From positions 310,001 to 374,000 of the forward strand of contig SVDM01000001.1 of the NCBI GenBank assembly GCA_015058015.1: a stretch of 64,000 nucleotides of DNA, read 5' to 3'. This stretch comes from Lachnospiraceae bacterium (lineage in GTDB: Bacteria > Bacillota > Clostridia > Lachnospirales > Lachnospiraceae). A model generated the notes under the pieces. It saw nothing but the letters and a program-made list of their open reading frames with translations. It did no database searches and was not told the origin of the DNA. The position numbers were made by a program, and so were the translations under genes. Shown here one piece after another: positions 7,900 to 17,102 of the stretch. Each line of letters begins with the position of its first letter. The first letter of the stretch is position 1.

Positions 7900-9570
7900 T
7901 TACGATTGGGGAGCCTCCAAGATCGCTCCTCTGTTAGCCGAAGTTACCATGCTTCTGTAACGCTTGTGATAGCCTGTAATCTCTCCCGGATCTTTGGGAA
8001 CCCAGGCAGCTCTTCTCTTGGATAACTCTTCTTCTGATACATCGAAATTAAGTGTATTCTCGGGGATATTAATCTTAATGATATCTCCCTCCTCTACAAG
8101 AGCAATGTTACCGCCTACCGCAGCTTCCGGTGATACGTGGCCGATGGATGCACCTCTTGATGCACCGGAGAATCTTCCGTCTGTAATAAGGGCTACACAT
8201 TCGCCAAGTCCCATTCCCGCAATGGCTGATGTAGGATTAAGCATCTCTCTCATGCCCGGGCCGCCTTTGGGGCCTTCATATCTGATAACTACAACATCAC
8301 CGGGATTAATCTTGCCGCCAAGGATTGCATCAATTGCATCTTCTTCACAGTCAAATACCCTTGCCGGACCCTCATGCACCATCATCTCCGGTGCAACTGC
8401 CGAACGCTTAACCACTCCCGAATCAGGAGCAAGATTACCTTTAAGCACAGCGATACCGCCGGTTTCGCTGTATGGATTATCAATTGGTCTTATTACTTCA
8501 GGATTCTTATTCTCACATCCTGCAATATTCTCTGCTATAGTCTTGCCTGTAACTGTAATAAGGTCGGTCTTTAAAAGCCCCTTTTTATTAAGCTCGTTCA
8601 TTACAGCATATACACCGCCCGCCTCATTAAGGTCTTCCATATATGTAGGACCTGCGGGTGCAAGATGACAAAGGTTAGGTGTCTTGGCACTGATTTCATT
8701 GGCTATATCAACATTAAGCTCTACTCCTGCCTCATGGGCAATTGCCGGAAGGTGAAGCATGGAGTTGGTAGAACATCCGAGAGCCATATCAACGGTAAGG
8801 GCATTGATAAATGCATCCTCTGTCATGATATCTCTGGGTCTTATGTTCTTCTCCAACATCTCCATTACTTTCATTCCTGCATGTTTTGCAAGTTTGATTC
8901 TCTCAGAATAAACTGCAGGGATTGTTCCATTACCTTTAAGTCCCATTCCCAATACTTCGGTCAAACAGTTCATGGAATTGGCTGTATACATACCTGAACA
9001 GGAACCGCATGTGGGACAAACCTTTTCCTCATATTCTCTTACTTCTTCATCAGTCATCTTGCCGGCTGCATGGGCACCTACGGCCTCAAACATGCTTGAA
9101 AGGCTTCTCTTCTTGCCGCCTAAGTGTCCTGCAAGCATGGGGCCTCCTGAAACAAAGACTGTGGGAATATTTATTCTTGCTGCAGCCATTAACAAACCGG
9201 GAACATTCTTATCACAGTTGGGAACCATTACAAGTCCGTCAAACTGATGGGCAAGAGCCATACACTCAGTAGAATCGGCAATCAAGTCTCTTGTTACCAA
9301 CGAATACTTCATGCCCTGATGTCCCATTGCGATACCGTCACAAACTGCAATGGCAGGAAATACCACAGGAACACCGCCGGCTTCAGCTACTCCAAGCTTT
9401 ACCGCATTAACAATTTTATCAAGATTCATATGACCCGGGACTATCTCATTATAAGAGCTGACGATGCCGATAAGAGGCTTGTGCATCTCTTCTTCAGTAA
9501 ATCCCAAAGCATTAAATAAACTTCTGTGGGGCGCTTGTTTGATTCCGACTTTAACATTATCACTGCGCAT
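7900..9570 (-). CDS. ilvD: Dihydroxy-acid dehydratase
   Basis: IlvD dehydrates 2,3-dihydroxy acids to 2-keto acids, the step shared by valine and isoleucine synthesis. The protein has 556 residues with the ATG chosen eight bases after AAGGAG, giving MRSDNVKVG. An upstream in-frame extension of eight residues lacks a binding site. Cysteines that ligate the iron-sulfur cluster are visible in [12 protein letters not shown] and [18 protein letters not shown]. The C-terminal [17 protein letters not shown] signature is intact. It is 25 bases after leuB and 28 before ilvB, so the three are probably cotranscribed. Confidence 0.96.
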   Translation of the reverse strand: MRSDNVKVGIKQAPHRSLFNALGFTEEEMHKPLIGIVSSYNEIVPGHMNLDKIVNAVKLGVAEAGGVPVVFPAIAVCDGIAMGHQGMKYSLVTRDLIADSTECMALAHQFDGLVMVPNCDKNVPGLLMAAARINIPTVFVSGGPMLAGHLGGKKRSLSSMFEAVGAHAAGKMTDEEVREYEEKVCPTCGSCSGMYTANSMNCLTEVLGMGLKGNGTIPAVYSERIKLAKHAGMKVMEMLEKNIRPRDIMTEDAFINALTVDMALGCSTNSMLHLPAIAHEAGVELNVDIANEISAKTPNLCHLAPAGPTYMEDLNEAGGVYAVMNELNKKGLLKTDLITVTGKTIAENIAGCENKNPEVIRPIDNPYSETGGIAVLKGNLAPDSGVVKRSAVAPEMMVHEGPARVFDCEEDAIDAILGGKINPGDVVVIRYEGPKGGPGMREMLNPTSAIAGMGLGECVALITDGRFSGASRGASIGHVSPEAAVGGNIALVEEGDIIKINIPENTLNFDVSEEELSKRRAAWVPKDPGEITGYHKRYRSMVTSANRGAILEAPQS

Positions 9571-9595
9571 ATCTCCATCTCCTTTACTACACAAA

Positions 9596-10681
9596 CTATT
9601 TAATTCTTTCTATTAACAGGGTGCCCATTTCGGTACAACCCACCTTAGTCTTTCCTTCAGACATAATATCAACGGTCCTGTATCCGTCTTCCAACACCTG
9701 CTTTACTGCCGTTTCTATTGCATCCGCTTCTTTACCCAGGTCAAAGGAAAAACGAAGCATCATAGCCGCTGAAAGTATTGTGGCTATAGGATTGGCAATA
9801 TCCATTCCCGCAATATCAGGAGCCGATCCGTGACTGGGTTCGTATAATCCGAACTTAGTCTCATTAAGGCTGGCAGATGCCAACATTCCAATAGATCCCG
9901 TTACCATACTTGCCTCATCGGATAAAATATCACCGAACATGTTCTCTGTAAGGATAACATCGAACTGAGCGGGGTCCTTTACAAGCTGCATAGCACAATT
10001 ATCAACAAGCATGTGCTCAAGCTCTACTTCCGGGAAATCGGCAGAAACTTCATTAACAACCTTTCTCCAAAGTCTTGAAGAATCAAGAACATTTGCTTTG
10101 TCAACACTTGTAACTTTCTTCTTACGCTTCATGGCGGCTTCAAAACCCTTAATAGCGATTCTTCTAATCTCGCCTTCTGTATAGGTGAGTTCATCGTAAG
10201 CCTTAAGTTCACCGTTTTCCGTAACGGTCTTACGGTCTCCAAAGTATAAACCGCCTGTAAGCTCACGCATAATCAACATATCAAAACCCTTGACACTAAT
10301 CTCCTCTTTAAGGGGACAAGCTCCTCTAAGTTCTCCGTAAAGTACTGCAGGACGAAGGTTTGCAAAAAGATTCAACTCTTTACGCATTCGAAGAAGTCCT
10401 GCCTCAGGTCTTAAGTAAGGCTCTAACTTGTACCAGGGAGATGTGGAAGTGTTTCCTCCGATAGAACCCATCAAAACCGCATCACTGTTCTTGGCGCATT
10501 TAACAGCCTCATCAGTAAGGGGAACTCCGCAAGCATCAATAGACGCTCCACCCATTAGAATCTCTGTATAATTAAACTTGTGATTATATACTTCACCAAT
10601 CTTATCTAAAACTCTTGTGGCCTGGGCGGTAATCTCAGGACCGATTCCGTCACCGGCGATAACTCCGATATTAAAATTCAT
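9596..10681 (-). CDS. leuB: 3-isopropylmalate dehydrogenase
   Basis: LeuB oxidatively decarboxylates 3-isopropylmalate to 2-ketoisocaproate in leucine synthesis. The protein has 361 residues. The ATG is preferred over a TTG one codon upstream because AAAGGA sits eight bases before it. Family marks are GDGIGPEI at the N-terminus, [10 protein letters not shown], and the substrate and metal region [21 protein letters not shown] followed by [10 protein letters not shown]. It is the first gene of the leuB-ilvD-ilvB cluster. leuA, leuCD and ilvC are not in the window. The AT-rich stretch upstream (10682-10783) probably carries the promoter. Confidence 0.95.
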   Translation of the reverse strand: MNFNIGVIAGDGIGPEITAQATRVLDKIGEVYNHKFNYTEILMGGASIDACGVPLTDEAVKCAKNSDAVLMGSIGGNTSTSPWYKLEPYLRPEAGLLRMRKELNLFANLRPAVLYGELRGACPLKEEISVKGFDMLIMRELTGGLYFGDRKTVTENGELKAYDELTYTEGEIRRIAIKGFEAAMKRKKKVTSVDKANVLDSSRLWRKVVNEVSADFPEVELEHMLVDNCAMQLVKDPAQFDVILTENMFGDILSDEASMVTGSIGMLASASLNETKFGLYEPSHGSAPDIAGMDIANPIATILSAAMMLRFSFDLGKEADAIETAVKQVLEDGYRTVDIMSEGKTKVGCTEMGTLLIERIK

Positions 10682-10783
10682 CAAATCATTCCTTTCTTGC
10701 TAACCTTGACTTTTCTTTTTCAATTAAGCAATATAATACAATGTTTTTCAAATAAATAATAGATGACATTTTTAATCAGATAT

Positions 10784-10818
10784 AAAAAAAGTACAGCCCT
10801 TTTACAAAAGCTGTACTT
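10784..10818 (-). terminator. Terminator of tgt-yajC
   Basis: On the minus strand AAGTACAGC pairs with GCTGTACTT (10810-10818 with 10789-10797), with a further inner CTTTT/AAAAG pairing. A run of seven T follows. It lies 16 bases past the yajC stop. Confidence 0.9.
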
Positions 10819-10834
10819 AAAATAAATCAATTTT

Positions 10835-11125
10835 TTATGACTCACTTACATTGGCTCCGGCTTTCTCAACCTCGGCGATACATGACTTCTGCATAGGAAT
10901 ACGACAGTTTTTATTATTTCCGAATTCAACAATAACTGTATCTTCCGAGAGGTCAATAAGAATACCGTAAAAACCACTAGTGGTTAAAACAGTATCACCA
11001 ACAGCCATCTCTGCAAGCATAGCGTTCTTTCTCTTCTGTTCCTTCTGCTGCGGACGAATCATCATAAAATACATTACAGCGAATAATGCAACAAGCATTA
11101 CTATTGTATAGATTCCGTTTGACAT
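10835..11125 (-). CDS. yajC: Preprotein translocase accessory subunit YajC
   Basis: This 96-residue protein has one N-terminal membrane helix (IYTIVMLVALFAVMYFMMI) followed by the family signature RPQQKEQKR and the small cytoplasmic domain (MAVGDTVLTTSGFYGILIDL). YajC associates with SecDF and SecYEG at the membrane; it is not essential in the species studied. It follows tgt on the same strand, which is the common tgt-yajC arrangement. The start ATG follows GGAGGAG. Confidence 0.93.
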   Translation of the reverse strand: MSNGIYTIVMLVALFAVMYFMMIRPQQKEQKRKNAMLAEMAVGDTVLTTSGFYGILIDLSEDTVIVEFGNNKNCRIPMQKSCIAEVEKAGANVSES

Positions 11126-11268
11126 GGTAAATCTCCTCCTAATTCACCGATTTATAACAATCTTATGTGAAATAATATACTCTTTTGCTCCATCAATAAT
11201 GAACACTTTAATCATTATACGAGAGAAATATAAATTTCACAAGTCTTTTTTTCAAAAGCTGTAATATT

Positions 11269-12402
11269 TTATATTCCCAGTTCATTCATTCCTGAGATCT
11301 TCTCTTCTTTATAAGAAGCGTATCTTCCTTCATCAATGGCATCTCTTATCTCTTCCATCATGGTATTGTAGAAATAGAGATTATGAAGAACACAAAGTCT
11401 CATTCCCAGCATCTCTTTTGCTTTTAGTAAATGCCTGATATAGGCTCTGGAATAACTCCTGCAGGCAGGACATCCGCATCCTTCTTCAATAGGACTCTCA
11501 TCTAATTCATATTGCTTATTAAAAAGATTAAGCTTGCCCCGGTTAGTATACACATGTCCGTGGCGGCCGTTACGGCTGGGATACACGCAATCAAAGAAAT
11601 CGACGCCTCGATCCACCGCCTCTAAAATATTGATAGGAGTACCTACCCCCATGAGATATGTGGGTTTATCTTCCGGCAGGAAAGGTACCACATGATCTAA
11701 GACATCATACATCTCTTCGTGGGTCTCACCTACTGCAAGGCCTCCCACTGCATAGCCGTCTAATTCAAGTTCGGCAATGGCCTTGGCATGGTCAATTCGT
11801 ATGTCATTGTATATAGCACCCTGATTAATACCGAAGAGCATCTGCTTTTTATTAATAGTATCTTCCAGCGAGTTAAGCCTGTTCATCTCGTCCTTGCAAC
11901 GAACCAGCCATCTTGTGGTTCTGTCAACGGATTTTTGGACATAATCCTTCTCCGCCTTGCTATGGGGACATTCGTCAAATGCCATGGCAATTGTAGATGC
12001 AAGGTTAGATTGAATCTGCATACTCTCTTCCGGACCCATGAATATTTTTCTTCCATCAATATGGGAATTAAAATACACGCCCTCTTCTTTTATCTGGCGA
12101 AGTTTGGCCAAAGAAAAGACCTGAAATCCGCCTGAATCTGTCAATATAGGCTTGTCCCACTTCATAAACTTGTGTAAACCGCCAAGTTTTTTTATTATCT
12201 CATCACCGGGCCTTACATGCAGATGATAGGTGTTGGATAATTCCACCTGTGTCTTTATTCCCTGTAAATCGTCTGTGGATACAGCACCTTTTATGGCTGC
12301 AGCAGTTCCCACATTCATAAAAACAGGGGTTTGAATAATGCCGTGAACAGTGTGAAACTCTCCTCTTTTAGCTCGTCCTTCCTTCTTCAGAAGCTTGTAC
12401 AT
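11269..12402 (-). CDS. tgt: tRNA-guanine transglycosylase
   Basis: Tgt exchanges guanine 34 of GUN-anticodon tRNAs for the queuosine precursor preQ1. The protein has 377 residues, the normal bacterial length. The active-site region DSGGFQVFSL, the GGLAVGE loop and the zinc site CGCPAC with a following CVLHN are all present. The ATG follows GGAGGAG by five bases. Its first 35 bases overlap the 3' end of the upstream MATE gene in another frame, which suggests translational coupling. yajC follows. Confidence 0.95.
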   Translation of the reverse strand: MYKLLKKEGRAKRGEFHTVHGIIQTPVFMNVGTAAAIKGAVSTDDLQGIKTQVELSNTYHLHVRPGDEIIKKLGGLHKFMKWDKPILTDSGGFQVFSLAKLRQIKEEGVYFNSHIDGRKIFMGPEESMQIQSNLASTIAMAFDECPHSKAEKDYVQKSVDRTTRWLVRCKDEMNRLNSLEDTINKKQMLFGINQGAIYNDIRIDHAKAIAELELDGYAVGGLAVGETHEEMYDVLDHVVPFLPEDKPTYLMGVGTPINILEAVDRGVDFFDCVYPSRNGRHGHVYTNRGKLNLFNKQYELDESPIEEGCGCPACRSYSRAYIRHLLKAKEMLGMRLCVLHNLYFYNTMMEEIRDAIDEGRYASYKEEKISGMNELGI

Positions 12403-13738
12403 TTAATCTCCTCCATACGGTAAACATCATTGTAGTAAAACTTGCTGTGCCTCCAATTACATTGGAGATGGGCTCTGCAAGGAACACACCCCATACTCCA
12501 AGTCCTGCAATCTGTGGAAGAAATATGGTAAGAGGCACAACTATAAACACTTTCCTTAGTAATGAAAAGAATATGGCATGTTTGGATTTGCCGAGAGCCA
12601 CAAAAGTAGACTGCCCGGAAAACTGCAAGGCCATAAAGATAAATCCAAAGAAATATATGTGAATAGCCCGGCTTCCGTAGATTAAAACCTCGGGATCCGT
12701 ATTAAATATTCTGATAAAACTTTCGGGAAATAACAGAATAGCTATCCAAACAATTAAAGTATAAGCAACATTAATAAAGGCGGTAAACTTAATGCCCTGC
12801 TTAACACGCCCCGGTTTCCTTGCCCCGTAATCAAAGCCCAAAACCGGTTGAGCACCGTTTACAATGCCCTGGGTAACAACGGTAAAAAGCTCTCTTACGG
12901 AATTAAGCACTGTCATGATTCCTATATAAAGGTCTCCGCCGTATACCCCGAGGGTTGTGTTACATACTATCTGAACAGCGGCATTGCTGCCGGCCATTAT
13001 AAAGCCTGACATACCAAGGCCTGTAATCTGCCCGCATATTTTCCTGTCGAACTTAAAGCCTCGTAATTGCAGGCTTATCAGGCACTTCTTGCCGGTAAGG
13101 AACTTAAATACCCAGGCAGCCGATACAAATTGAGCAATAACTGTAGCTATCGCAGCCCCTGCCACTCCTAAGTTAAAGGTAAATATGAATATCGGATCTA
13201 AGATAATATTTATAACCGCACCGATTACTACGGTTTTCATTCCCGTATTTGCAAATCCTTGAGCGGAAATATATGAATTCATTCCTGTGGAAAACATGGA
13301 AAACAGCGTTCCCCACAGATATATGTTCAAATACTCGTCAGCGTATAAAATTGTCTCTTCACTGGCTCCAAACAAAAAGAGAATATCTCTTTTAAAGATA
13401 AGGTTAAATGCAGTAAGAATAACAGCTGTTATAACAAGAAGGAAACAACTGTTACACATAATATTCTTGGCACGGTCATCATTTCCGGCACCTCTTTGAA
13501 TAGAAAAAAGGGGCGTTCCTCCCGGCCCAAACAGGGCTGAAAAAGCCGACACCAGGGTAACAACAGGGAAGGTGAGGCCGATTCCTGTCAAGGCCAACTT
13601 CCCTATCTCAGGCAAATGGCCAATATATATTCTGTCTACTATATTATAAAGAATCTGCACCATCTGAGCTATGGTAAGAGGTACAGCCTGTTTAATAATA
13701 TTTTTCCATACAGGACCTTTTGAAAAGTCTGTAGCCAT
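12368..13738 (-). CDS. MATE family efflux transporter
   Basis: The 456-residue protein has about twelve hydrophobic helices and the MATE-family pattern, beginning FSKGPVWKNIIKQAVPLTIAQMVQILYNIVDRIYIGHL. Its internal repeat is recognisable near residue 240, with GQITGLGMSGFIMAGSNAAVQ. Such proteins export cationic drugs or metabolites in exchange for Na+ or H+; the substrate cannot be read from sequence. It shares 35 bases with tgt at its 3' end and is divergent from aroC. Confidence 0.9.
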   Translation of the reverse strand: MATDFSKGPVWKNIIKQAVPLTIAQMVQILYNIVDRIYIGHLPEIGKLALTGIGLTFPVVTLVSAFSALFGPGGTPLFSIQRGAGNDDRAKNIMCNSCFLLVITAVILTAFNLIFKRDILFLFGASEETILYADEYLNIYLWGTLFSMFSTGMNSYISAQGFANTGMKTVVIGAVINIILDPIFIFTFNLGVAGAAIATVIAQFVSAAWVFKFLTGKKCLISLQLRGFKFDRKICGQITGLGMSGFIMAGSNAAVQIVCNTTLGVYGGDLYIGIMTVLNSVRELFTVVTQGIVNGAQPVLGFDYGARKPGRVKQGIKFTAFINVAYTLIVWIAILLFPESFIRIFNTDPEVLIYGSRAIHIYFFGFIFMALQFSGQSTFVALGKSKHAIFFSLLRKVFIVVPLTIFLPQIAGLGVWGVFLAEPISNVIGGTASFTTMMFTVWRRLNVQASEEGRTS

Positions 13739-13768
13739 GAATAAGACTTCTTTCTATATAAGAATGAT

Positions 13769-13798
13769 TTGACGGTAATTAGGGTATCATAATACTAT
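13769..13798 (+). promoter_or_regulatory. Promoter of aroC
   Basis: TTGACG (13769-13774, five of six) and TACTAT (13793-13798, four of six) are separated by 18 bases in the divergent MATE/aroC intergenic region. The predicted leader is about 55 bases. Confidence 0.5.
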
Positions 13799-13862
13799 GT
13801 TTCTTGCAAATCGTTTCCTTGTAAATTATACTATATCTAAATTCTTATTGGAGGAAATAATC

Positions 13863-14960
13863 ATGTCCGGTTCAACATTTGGCAATATTCTAAAGATAAC
13901 AACCTGGGGAGAATCCCACGGCGCAGCGGTAGGTGCTGTAATAGATGGTATTCCGTCAGGACTATCTCTTTGCGAGGAAGATATTCAAAAGTTTTTAGAC
14001 AGAAGAAAGCCCGGTCAGAGTAAGTTTACCACCGGTCGCGCCGAAGATGATAAGTGCGAAATACTATCCGGTGTCTTTGAAGGAAAAACCACAGGCACCC
14101 CCATCAGCATAATGGTACGAAACAAAGACCACCATTCTGCCGACTACTCCAATATTGCCGAGTCCTACAGACCGGGGCATGCTGACTTTACCTATGATGC
14201 CAAATACGGTTTTAGAGACTATAGGGGCGGCGGTCGTTCCTCAGGTCGAGAAACCATAGGACGTGTTATGGGCGGAGCCATCGCCGTTAGACTTCTTGAA
14301 AGTCTGGGAGTTAAGTTCGTGACTTATACCAAAGCAATAGGCCCTGTATCAATTGAAGATATATATAATGAAGAAGCATTGGATACCATCAATTCCAATC
14401 CTCTTTTTATGCCGGATAAAGCCAAGGCTGATGAGGCAACTAAGTACCTTGAAAGCATTATAGCCGACGGAGATTCTGCAGGAGGAATAATAGAATGTGT
14501 AATTTCAAATGTACCTGCAGGACTGGGAGATCCGGTTTTTGACAAGTTGTCTGCTAATCTTGCCAAAGCCATCTGCTCTATCGGAGCTGTTAAAGCATTT
14601 GAAATAGGTGACGGAACCAAGGCCGCCACTCTTAAAGGTTCCGAGAATAATGATTTGTTCGGAAAAGGTGGGGTACTTCGTACTAATCACTCAGGAGGAA
14701 TCTTGGGTGGAATATCAACAGGTGCTCCTATAGTTTTAAGAGCCCATATAAAGCCTACACCTTCTATCTCCTCTCCCCAAAAAAACATTAATAATAAGGG
14801 AGAAGAAATAGAACTTACCATAAAGGGTCGTCACGACCCGGTTATCGTGCCAAGGGCAGTTGTTGTGGTAGAAAGCATGGCAGCTATTGCAATTGCTGAT
14901 GCTCTCCTTGCCGGCGCCACATCAAGAATGGATAATATATTTAAGATTTTCAAGAATTAA
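13863..14960 (+). CDS. aroC: Chorismate synthase
   Basis: AroC makes chorismate from 5-enolpyruvylshikimate-3-phosphate with reduced FMN, the last step of the shikimate pathway. I start it at the ATG eight bases after GGAGG, giving MSGSTFGN and 365 residues. The longer open frame upstream adds 22 residues with no family match. Signatures are TTWGESHGAAVG at the N-terminus, GGGRSSGRETIGRV near residue 120 and the C-terminal GRHDPVIVPRAVVVVESM. It stands alone on the plus strand between its own promoter and a strong terminator. Confidence 0.96.
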   Translation: MSGSTFGNILKITTWGESHGAAVGAVIDGIPSGLSLCEEDIQKFLDRRKPGQSKFTTGRAEDDKCEILSGVFEGKTTGTPISIMVRNKDHHSADYSNIAESYRPGHADFTYDAKYGFRDYRGGGRSSGRETIGRVMGGAIAVRLLESLGVKFVTYTKAIGPVSIEDIYNEEALDTINSNPLFMPDKAKADEATKYLESIIADGDSAGGIIECVISNVPAGLGDPVFDKLSANLAKAICSIGAVKAFEIGDGTKAATLKGSENNDLFGKGGVLRTNHSGGILGGISTGAPIVLRAHIKPTPSISSPQKNINNKGEEIELTIKGRHDPVIVPRAVVVVESMAAIAIADALLAGATSRMDNIFKIFKN

Positions 14961-14996
14961 TTCAAGAATTAATAGTTTGTGTCAACTAATATCAGT

Positions 14997-15043
14997 AATA
15001 ATACCTAGATTTAACATTTTGTTAATCTAGGTATTATTTTTAT
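14997..15043 (+). terminator. Terminator of aroC
   Basis: A perfect 15-bp inverted repeat (AATAATACCTAGATT at 14997-15011, AATCTAGGTATTATT at 15024-15038) is followed by TTTTTAT, 37 bases past the aroC stop. Confidence 0.9.
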
Positions 15044-15109
15044 ACTTAAATGTCAATTACATAATCTGTATCAAAATATGCATATTCGGTTTTAATGTTT
15101 CCCCTTCTA

Positions 15110-15143
15110 TGTCGTACTTTTGTCGTACTCACAATTGTAAAAT
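15110..15143 (+). promoter_or_regulatory. Pho-box-like direct repeat and -10 element, surface protein 1
   Basis: TGTCGTA occurs twice with an 11-base period (15110-15116 and 15121-15127). Exactly ten bases after the second copy is a -10 candidate, TAAAAT (15138-15143). No good -35 exists; the repeat occupies its place. The same arrangement with the same spacing is found in front of the paralogous gene at 17022-17055. The geometry matches operators of OmpR/PhoB-family response regulators. Confidence 0.6.
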
Positions 15144-15193
15144 GGTTTCAGGTGATGAATACCAGACAAGATTTCGTTTAGGAGGTAATTATT

Positions 15194-16828
15194 ATGATGA
15201 ATCGAAGAGCTAACATTAAAAACTTATTTGGAACATTATTAACTTTAGGATTTGTAACCATAGCTTCATTAGTATTAACATCTAATGCACATGCTGCAGA
15301 AGCTACAACAGGCGCATCAATAACTCAGAATACAAAAATGGAAGTAATGGTACCTATGAAAGTATCCGATATTCCAAATTTAAAAACCGGACAGTCAATT
15401 TATATTGATTCTTTACATCCTAATAACAAAAACCATATAAAAACCGGCGACTTAAGTATCAACGCATCTTCTTATTCGACAGCGTTAATTACTGAAGCAG
15501 ATAAAGGAAATCAGTTTTCTTCTGCTATTCAGTGCAAGCATCAAGGCTATAGTGATTCAATTACAAATAAAGTATTTGTAAAAAACGTAGAGTCAGCAGC
15601 AGGTTTTGATGGTTGTCCCGCAGGAATTATTTACACGGAAGATAACGGAAGCAGTTGGAAGTACTCATGCTGCTACGGTGGTGTTCAAGGTTTATCTGTT
15701 GTACCTTTTATTGGTTCAAGTGTAAACTCAAAAGTTACTGTTACAATGAAAGATACTGAGTACACTCTTGATTTTGGAGAAACAAAAACAATCACTGAAA
15801 ATGATATTGAAAAAGTTGAATATGAATATACATTCGGTGACAATGTGGTAAAAGAAGAACTTCCCAAGACTTCAATCCAGATAAGCGATGGAGTTATTAA
15901 GCAGGGCGATACCCAGATTGTAATTAAGTATGGTGTAGGTGGCTCAGTAACTGTTGCTCTTCCGCTTACCTATGAAGTAGAATTTGATTTTGGTAACGGC
16001 CAGAAAGAAACTCAGCACGTTAAACACGGTGGATTCATAACAGCTCCCACAACCATTCCGGAAAAAGAAGGCTTTGTATTCAAATATTGGTCAACAACTC
16101 CCGGTGGAGAAGAATTCAATTTTGACACCACTCCGGTTAAAGACGTAACAAGATTCTATCCTGTATGGGCAGCAGGCAGCAAGAGCATCAGCGCAACAGT
16201 TGATGAAAACAGCAAAGGAACCATCAGTGCTGCAGGTATTAATAACGATGCAACAACATTGTCAGAGGCACTCCTTACAGAAGAGGAAAAATCACAGGTT
16301 GGACAGGGTGTTAACAGCAACATTTTCCTTACAGTTGAAGACATCCAGGACAAGCTTACAGAAGAACAGAAGGCAAAGGTTGCTGAAGGCCTTACAAACG
16401 ACAGTAGTATAGCTGTAGTATTAGACCTTAACCTTTTCAAGAAGGTCGGAAATAACGACCCTGTTAAGATCGCAAATACAAACGGAAACATGGTTAGTAT
16501 TACGCTGACCCTTGATGATAAATATATTAACAATAACCCGGGTCTTGAAAGAACTTATGAGATTATTCGAGTTCATGAAACCGGAGAAGGCACTGAGATA
16601 AGCGTATTACCCGCCTTCTTCGATCCGGTGACTAAGACCATAACATTTGAGACAGACCGCTTCTCACTATATGCTATCTCCTTAGCAGACAAAGCGGTAG
16701 TCGCACCCACAACCAAATCACCAAAAACAGGTGATGGTCTGAACTTACCACTTATTATAATGATGATGGCTCTGTCAATGCTGACATTTACATCCATCAT
16801 GTTCATGAGAGCAAAAAAGGCAAAATAA
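15194..16828 (+). CDS. Sortase-anchored surface protein 1 (InlB B-repeat, SPKTG)
   Basis: The 544-residue protein starts at MMNRRANIKN, with GGAGG eight bases before the first ATG. Residues 1-34 form a signal peptide ending AHAAEA. Next comes an unrecognised domain of about 210 residues containing FDGC and YSC, then a Flg_new/InlB B-repeat-type module (VEFDFGNGQ...EGFVFKYWSTTPGG...TRFYPVWA). A domain of about 170 residues follows (ISATVDENSKGTISAAG...FSLYAIS). The C-terminus has SPKTGD, a membrane helix and a basic tail, the layout of a sortase substrate; SPKTG fits the (S/P)PxTG motif known from Clostridioides difficile sortase. The protein is probably linked to peptidoglycan. A paralogue follows in tandem. 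Its ligand is unknown. Confidence 0.85.
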   Translation: MMNRRANIKNLFGTLLTLGFVTIASLVLTSNAHAAEATTGASITQNTKMEVMVPMKVSDIPNLKTGQSIYIDSLHPNNKNHIKTGDLSINASSYSTALITEADKGNQFSSAIQCKHQGYSDSITNKVFVKNVESAAGFDGCPAGIIYTEDNGSSWKYSCCYGGVQGLSVVPFIGSSVNSKVTVTMKDTEYTLDFGETKTITENDIEKVEYEYTFGDNVVKEELPKTSIQISDGVIKQGDTQIVIKYGVGGSVTVALPLTYEVEFDFGNGQKETQHVKHGGFITAPTTIPEKEGFVFKYWSTTPGGEEFNFDTTPVKDVTRFYPVWAAGSKSISATVDENSKGTISAAGINNDATTLSEALLTEEEKSQVGQGVNSNIFLTVEDIQDKLTEEQKAKVAEGLTNDSSIAVVLDLNLFKKVGNNDPVKIANTNGNMVSITLTLDDKYINNNPGLERTYEIIRVHETGEGTEISVLPAFFDPVTKTITFETDRFSLYAISLADKAVVAPTTKSPKTGDGLNLPLIIMMMALSMLTFTSIMFMRAKKAK

Positions 16829-16887
16829 GAAAACAAATTCCCTCTTAATCTAAATGATATAAACACTCTTCGACTCATTCACGAATG

Positions 16888-16927
16888 AAGGGGTGCATCC
16901 GACAGCGGATTGCACCCCTTCTTTTTT
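16888..16927 (+). terminator. Terminator of surface protein 1
   Basis: AAGGGGTGCA (16888-16897) pairs with TGCACCCCTT (16911-16920), extended inward by TCCG/CGGA around ACAG. CTTTTTT follows. Confidence 0.92.
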
Positions 16928-17021
16928 ACAATATTAATTCAGGATTAAATTGCCTAAAAGCTGTTAGAATGCATAAAATGTCGCAAATACTGCACATTGT
17001 GCATGTTTTCCTACTATCTCC

Positions 17022-17055
17022 TGTCGTACTTTTGTCGTATTCGCTAGCGTAAAAT
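17022..17055 (+). promoter_or_regulatory. Pho-box-like direct repeat and -10 element, surface protein 2
   Basis: TGTCGTA repeats at 17022-17028 and 17033-17039, an 11-base period. TAAAAT (17050-17055) begins ten bases later. The element matches the one in front of surface protein 1 in sequence and spacing, although most flanking bases differ, which argues that the repeat is under selection. Confidence 0.6.
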
Positions 17056-17102
17056 TCTAGTATAGCGAAAAATACTACAGATTTTTCAAGGAGGTAATTA
17101 TT

